A stretch of DNA of 64,000 nucleotides. It comes from Bordetella petrii (GTDB taxonomy: Bacteria; Pseudomonadota; Gammaproteobacteria; Burkholderiales; Burkholderiaceae_B). Shown here in pieces: positions 61,624 through 64,000 of the stretch. Within the stretch, counting starts at the first letter, position 1. Every line of letters starts with the position of its first letter. The notes beneath the pieces were generated by a model. That model made no database searches. It worked only from the letters and a program-made list of their open reading frames with translations, and had not been told where the DNA came from. A program made the translations under genes and the position numbers. Location: positions 4,588,001 through 4,652,000 of the forward strand of contig NC_010170.1 in NCBI RefSeq assembly GCF_000067205.1. Direction: 5' to 3'.

Positions 61624-61934
61624 CCATCTACAGCGATGCCTACTTGAGTCACTACGCCGACCGCTATGTCGCCATGCAGCTGAAGCGGCACGGCGTCACG
61701 CTGGAGCAATACCTGGCCAACCCGGCCCACTACGACCGGCTGGAGTTCGAGCCGTTCCCGCCGCTGCCGGCACAACTGCGGGTGCAGCAGCAGATGGACG
61801 CCGAAGCCGCGCGCGCCGAGCAGGAAATCGAGCACTTGCCCAGGCGCAACGGCGCAGCTATCGAAGTGCTGCGGCACCGGCGCCATCACCGCCGCACGTT
61901 CTTCAGCTTCTTTACTCGGAAGGTTAAGGCATGA
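61620..61934 (+). CDS. Phage protein, unknown
   Basis: A 104-residue protein with a helical start (YLSHYADRYVAMQLKRHGVTLEQYLANP), a Pro-rich middle EFEPFPPLPAQ and a His/Arg-rich tail RHRRHHRRTFF. No family is recognised. ATGA overlaps on both sides place it in the early operon. Confidence 0.65.
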   Translation: MTIYSDAYLSHYADRYVAMQLKRHGVTLEQYLANPAHYDRLEFEPFPPLPAQLRVQQQMDAEAARAEQEIEHLPRRNGAAIEVLRHRRHHRRTFFSFFTRKVKA

Positions 61935-62305
61935 ACGGCCCGGCCACCCGCTCGCGCGCGACCCTGGCTGTGGTCACTGCCGCCATGCAACTGGATGATC
62001 TGGTGCGCCTGGTCATTGAGCACCTGGCACGCCGCCGTGAGCCAACCACCGCTATGCACCTGGCGCGCGACCTGGGGCTGCCGCTGTACCTGGTGCGCGC
62101 CACCCTGAAGCAGCTGGGGCAGGCCGGCCGGGTGGCGGTGGTGGCCGACACCGTACCCGAGGGCCGCGCCTATTGCCCCGTCGAGATCGGCGTCTGCGAA
62201 TGGTGCGGGCAGCTGGACCACCACCTGGTCGCAGGCGAGTGCCCCAGCTGCCGGCCCGGCGCGCAGAACGCGGCCCGCCCTGCGCACGCCCGACGCATCT
62301 GCTGA
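61931..62305 (+). CDS. Phage winged-helix protein with zinc-ribbon end
   Basis: A 124-residue protein. Residues 20-80 look like a winged helix (LVRLVIEHLARRREPTTAMHLARDLGLPLYLVRATLKQLGQAGRVAVV). The C-terminal part has CEWC and CPSC pairs, a probable zinc ribbon. It may regulate phage genes or bind DNA during replication; function is not established. Confidence 0.65.
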   Translation: MNGPATRSRATLAVVTAAMQLDDLVRLVIEHLARRREPTTAMHLARDLGLPLYLVRATLKQLGQAGRVAVVADTVPEGRAYCPVEIGVCEWCGQLDHHLVAGECPSCRPGAQNAARPAHARRIC

Positions 62306-62333
62306 CAACCACAGCTACATCCAAGGAGTAACC

Positions 62334-62957
62334 ATGAGGACTACCGACACCACCATCCCCCCCGGCTACATGCGCAATGCGGCCGGCCACCTGGTCCCCG
62401 AGGACCAGGTGCGTGAGCACGATAAGATGCGCGACCAGGTCGCGCGCGAACTGGCCGCCGACGCCGAAGACCTGAGCGCGCGGCTGAGCGCCTTCAAGAA
62501 GAAGGCGCTGGGCGATATCGCCGACCTGGTGACCATCGCCGGCGACCGCTACGGCGTCAAGCTGGGCGGCGAGAAGGGCAACGTCACGGCCACGACCTAT
62601 GACGGCGCCTACAAGGTGCAGCGCAGCTACGCCGAGCTTGTGCGCTTCACGGAGGAAATTGAAGCGGCCAAGGCGCTCATCAACCAGTGCATCACGCGCT
62701 GGAGCGAAGGAGCCAACGCCAACATCCGCGTGCTGGTGGACCGGGCGTTCCGCACCGACAGCAAGGGGCAGATCAAGACCGCCGCCGTGCTGGAATTGCT
62801 GCGCCTGGAGATCAAGGACGAAGACTGGTTGCGCGCCATGGAGGCACTGAAAGACTCGATCCAGACCGCTGGCACGGCCGTGTACATCCGCGTCTACAAG
62901 CGCATCGGCGACGGCGACCAGTACCAGGCGGTCGCCCTGGACCTGGCGGCGGTATGA
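62334..62957 (+). CDS. DUF3164 family phage protein
   Basis: A 207-residue protein with the DUF3164 pattern common in Mu-like phages: PPGYMRNAAGHLVPEDQVREHDKMRDQVARELAADAEDLSARLSAFKKKAL near the N-terminus and TTYDGAYKVQRSYAELVRF in the centre. The role is unknown; its conserved place in the early region after the B-type ATPase suggests DNA transactions. AAGGAG precedes ATG 62334. Confidence 0.82.
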   Translation: MRTTDTTIPPGYMRNAAGHLVPEDQVREHDKMRDQVARELAADAEDLSARLSAFKKKALGDIADLVTIAGDRYGVKLGGEKGNVTATTYDGAYKVQRSYAELVRFTEEIEAAKALINQCITRWSEGANANIRVLVDRAFRTDSKGQIKTAAVLELLRLEIKDEDWLRAMEALKDSIQTAGTAVYIRVYKRIGDGDQYQAVALDLAAV

Positions 62958-63430
62958 GGGCCGCCACGTCCGACCTGGCCAAGCCGACCAGGGACCAGGT
63001 CCAGAGCATCGTCGATGAACTGTCGCGGCCATGGGGGCGCGTCGTCTTGACGTGTGACGGATACGAGGTTACAGCAGCGGTCCGCCGGGCTGGCGCGTTG
63101 ACGTTCCGCATCTGCGTTTATGTCAATGGCTGGATGCGCGGCGAGTGGCTGATAAACGACTGCGAAGAGCGCCGCCGGTTCATGCGACAAGGAAGCCGGT
63201 TCCTCTATTCCGCCAAGGATCGAGCCGAATTTATCCGCAGGTTCGGCAAGCGCGCCGCCAGGCGGCACCAAATTGATCGGAAGATTGTTATCCATCGCCC
63301 GGACTGGACTTCGGCGCGTTCGATGCTCAAGCACTTTTGCTCAAACAACAGCGTCGTCACCGTACAGGCCATCGGCGTCACGGCCGAACGCCCAGCGCAG
63401 TCTGTGGACGGCGGCGCAGTTCAACCTTGA
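62954..63430 (+). CDS. Phage protein, unknown
   Basis: A 158-residue basic protein, N-terminal half beta-rich (VVLTCDGYEVTAAVRRAGALTFRICVYVNGWMRGEWL), with a positively charged middle FIRRFGKRAARRHQIDRKIV. No family is recognised. It overlaps the DUF3164 gene by ATGA. Confidence 0.65.
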   Translation: MRAATSDLAKPTRDQVQSIVDELSRPWGRVVLTCDGYEVTAAVRRAGALTFRICVYVNGWMRGEWLINDCEERRRFMRQGSRFLYSAKDRAEFIRRFGKRAARRHQIDRKIVIHRPDWTSARSMLKHFCSNNSVVTVQAIGVTAERPAQSVDGGAVQP

Positions 63431-63441
63431 AGGAGTAAGGC

Positions 63442-63897
63442 ATGGACACTCAGATTCAACGCATCCGCGCTGCCCTGGCCGCTTACAACGTGCCGGGCAG
63501 CCCGATCAGCAAAGCCGATTGCCTGGCTGAAATCCAGCGCATTGCGGGCGAAACAAAGTCGTCCGGCACTTCTGGTGCGATGGCCTACGACTATCACAAT
63601 GGCCCTGAGCTTGGTCTGGAACCTAACGTTCCCATTTCGACCGAGACCCGTGCGTCCCCTTTGGCTCATACCGACGATGTGGCCGTCGATGTGTTCGCAG
63701 CAGCTATGAAGCAAAAGCTAGCCGCAGCACGCATCCAAGGGCGTGGCGGTTGGGAACAGCGCGACCCGGCCGTCCTATCGCAGATGCTCCGCGCGCACGT
63801 CGAGAAGGGCGACCCGTGCGACGTGGCCAACTTCTGCTGCTTCCTGTGGGTGCTCGGCGAACCGATCAGCACCACGCTGATGGCTGGGGAGGCATGA
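63442..63897 (+). CDS. Phage protein, unknown
   Basis: A 151-residue protein; the C-terminal half has RIQGRGGWEQRDPAVLSQMLRAHVEKGDPCDVANFCCFLW, a pattern seen in small phage proteins that accompany nucleotide or DNA handling, although I cannot assign it. AAGGAG lies before ATG 63442. It overlaps the following gene by ATGA. Confidence 0.65.
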   Translation: MDTQIQRIRAALAAYNVPGSPISKADCLAEIQRIAGETKSSGTSGAMAYDYHNGPELGLEPNVPISTETRASPLAHTDDVAVDVFAAAMKQKLAAARIQGRGGWEQRDPAVLSQMLRAHVEKGDPCDVANFCCFLWVLGEPISTTLMAGEA

Positions 63898-64000
63898 CCA
63901 TGGAAATCAAATGCACGCGGTGCCGGCACCGCCATACCACCGAGCAACGCCTGAGCAAGCCGCTGACCGACGGTATGACCGTGTCGATCTGCCCGAAATG
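63894..64000 (+). CDS. Com-like zinc-finger phage protein, 5' partial
   Basis: At least 35 residues run off the window: EIKCTRCRHRHTTEQR, then a stretch ending SICPK and the first bases of a Cys codon. CxxC pairs fit the Mu Com translational regulator that controls mom. ATG 63894 overlaps the previous stop; ATG 63900 is an alternative. Confidence 0.6.
   Translation, partial: MTMEIKCTRCRHRHTTEQRLSKPLTDGMTVSICPK

Larger units (their letters stand above)
56297..64000 (+). mobile_element. Mu-like transposable prophage, left part
   Basis: The element runs from the TG of TGTGGGGGG (56297) to beyond the window. The order repressor (minus), Nlp/Ner regulator, MuA-type transposase, MuB-type ATPase, small early genes and a Com-like gene is that of Mu-type transposable phages. 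The left end starts with TG as Mu ends do. The five bases before it, GCCGG (56292-56296), fit the Mu target consensus NYSRN and are predicted to recur at the right end. The right end is outside the window. Confidence 0.88.

Overview
The window is GC-rich betaproteobacterial DNA, most likely from the Bordetella/Achromobacter branch of the Alcaligenaceae. Pointers are the many tripartite tricarboxylate (Bug/Tct-type) uptake genes, a complete denitrification nosRZDFYL-apbE operon, azurin beside htpG, and a betaproteobacterial aryl-polyene-type cluster. The species assignment is inferred from gene content only.

Layout. 1-5.4 kb: the end of ampD, a glutathione S-transferase, and a MarR-controlled unit (flavin monooxygenase, DUF3237 protein, Bug-type solute receptor). 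The receptor gene is split by an IS3-family element with a 4-bp target duplication. 5.5-5.7 kb: three 80-bp tandem repeat units. 5.8-17.5 kb: htpG, azurin, and the nos operon behind a terminator and a likely FNR/DNR-type promoter, then tRNA-Leu(CAA). 17.5-19.8 kb: a mobile-element scrapyard holding a transposase remnant, a second inverted copy of the same IS without target duplication, and an imperfect copy of the tRNA-Leu 3' end. 19.8-31.4 kb: a CcdA-like membrane protein, then a divergent GntR-controlled catabolic locus (FAD/Fe-S 2-hydroxyacid dehydrogenase-like protein one way; aminotransferase, TctCBA transporter, enoyl-CoA hydratase and CoA-transferase the other way). 32.2-38.0 kb: a nitrate/nitrite porter and a sugar ABC transporter with its FGGY kinase. 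38.1-48.0 kb: an IclR-controlled divergent locus with a TRAP transporter and SDR on one side and an SCP2-type thiolase, acyl-CoA synthetase, two PCC/DUF296 proteins and a second SDR on the other.

48.1-56.3 kb holds the first half of an aryl-polyene-type biosynthesis cluster: phosphopantetheinyl transferase, chain-length-factor-like ketosynthase, acyltransferases, two acyl carrier proteins, an acyl-ACP ligase fused to a dehydratase, a glycosyltransferase, a thioesterase, a LolA-like carrier and an MMPL exporter. The exporter gene is cut at about codon 155 by a Mu-like transposable prophage that fills the rest of the window (56.3-64 kb). The prophage early region is visible: repressor, Nlp/Ner-type regulator, MuA-type transposase, MuB-type ATPase, a run of small coupled genes, and the start of a Com-like zinc-finger gene.

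The most informative points are the exact prophage junction with its predicted 5-bp duplication, the paired but uncharacterised PCC proteins in a thiolase operon, the coherent GntR-regulated hydroxyacid/CoA locus, the tRNA-Leu att-like duplication, and several perfect inverted repeats that look like operators for the local regulators.
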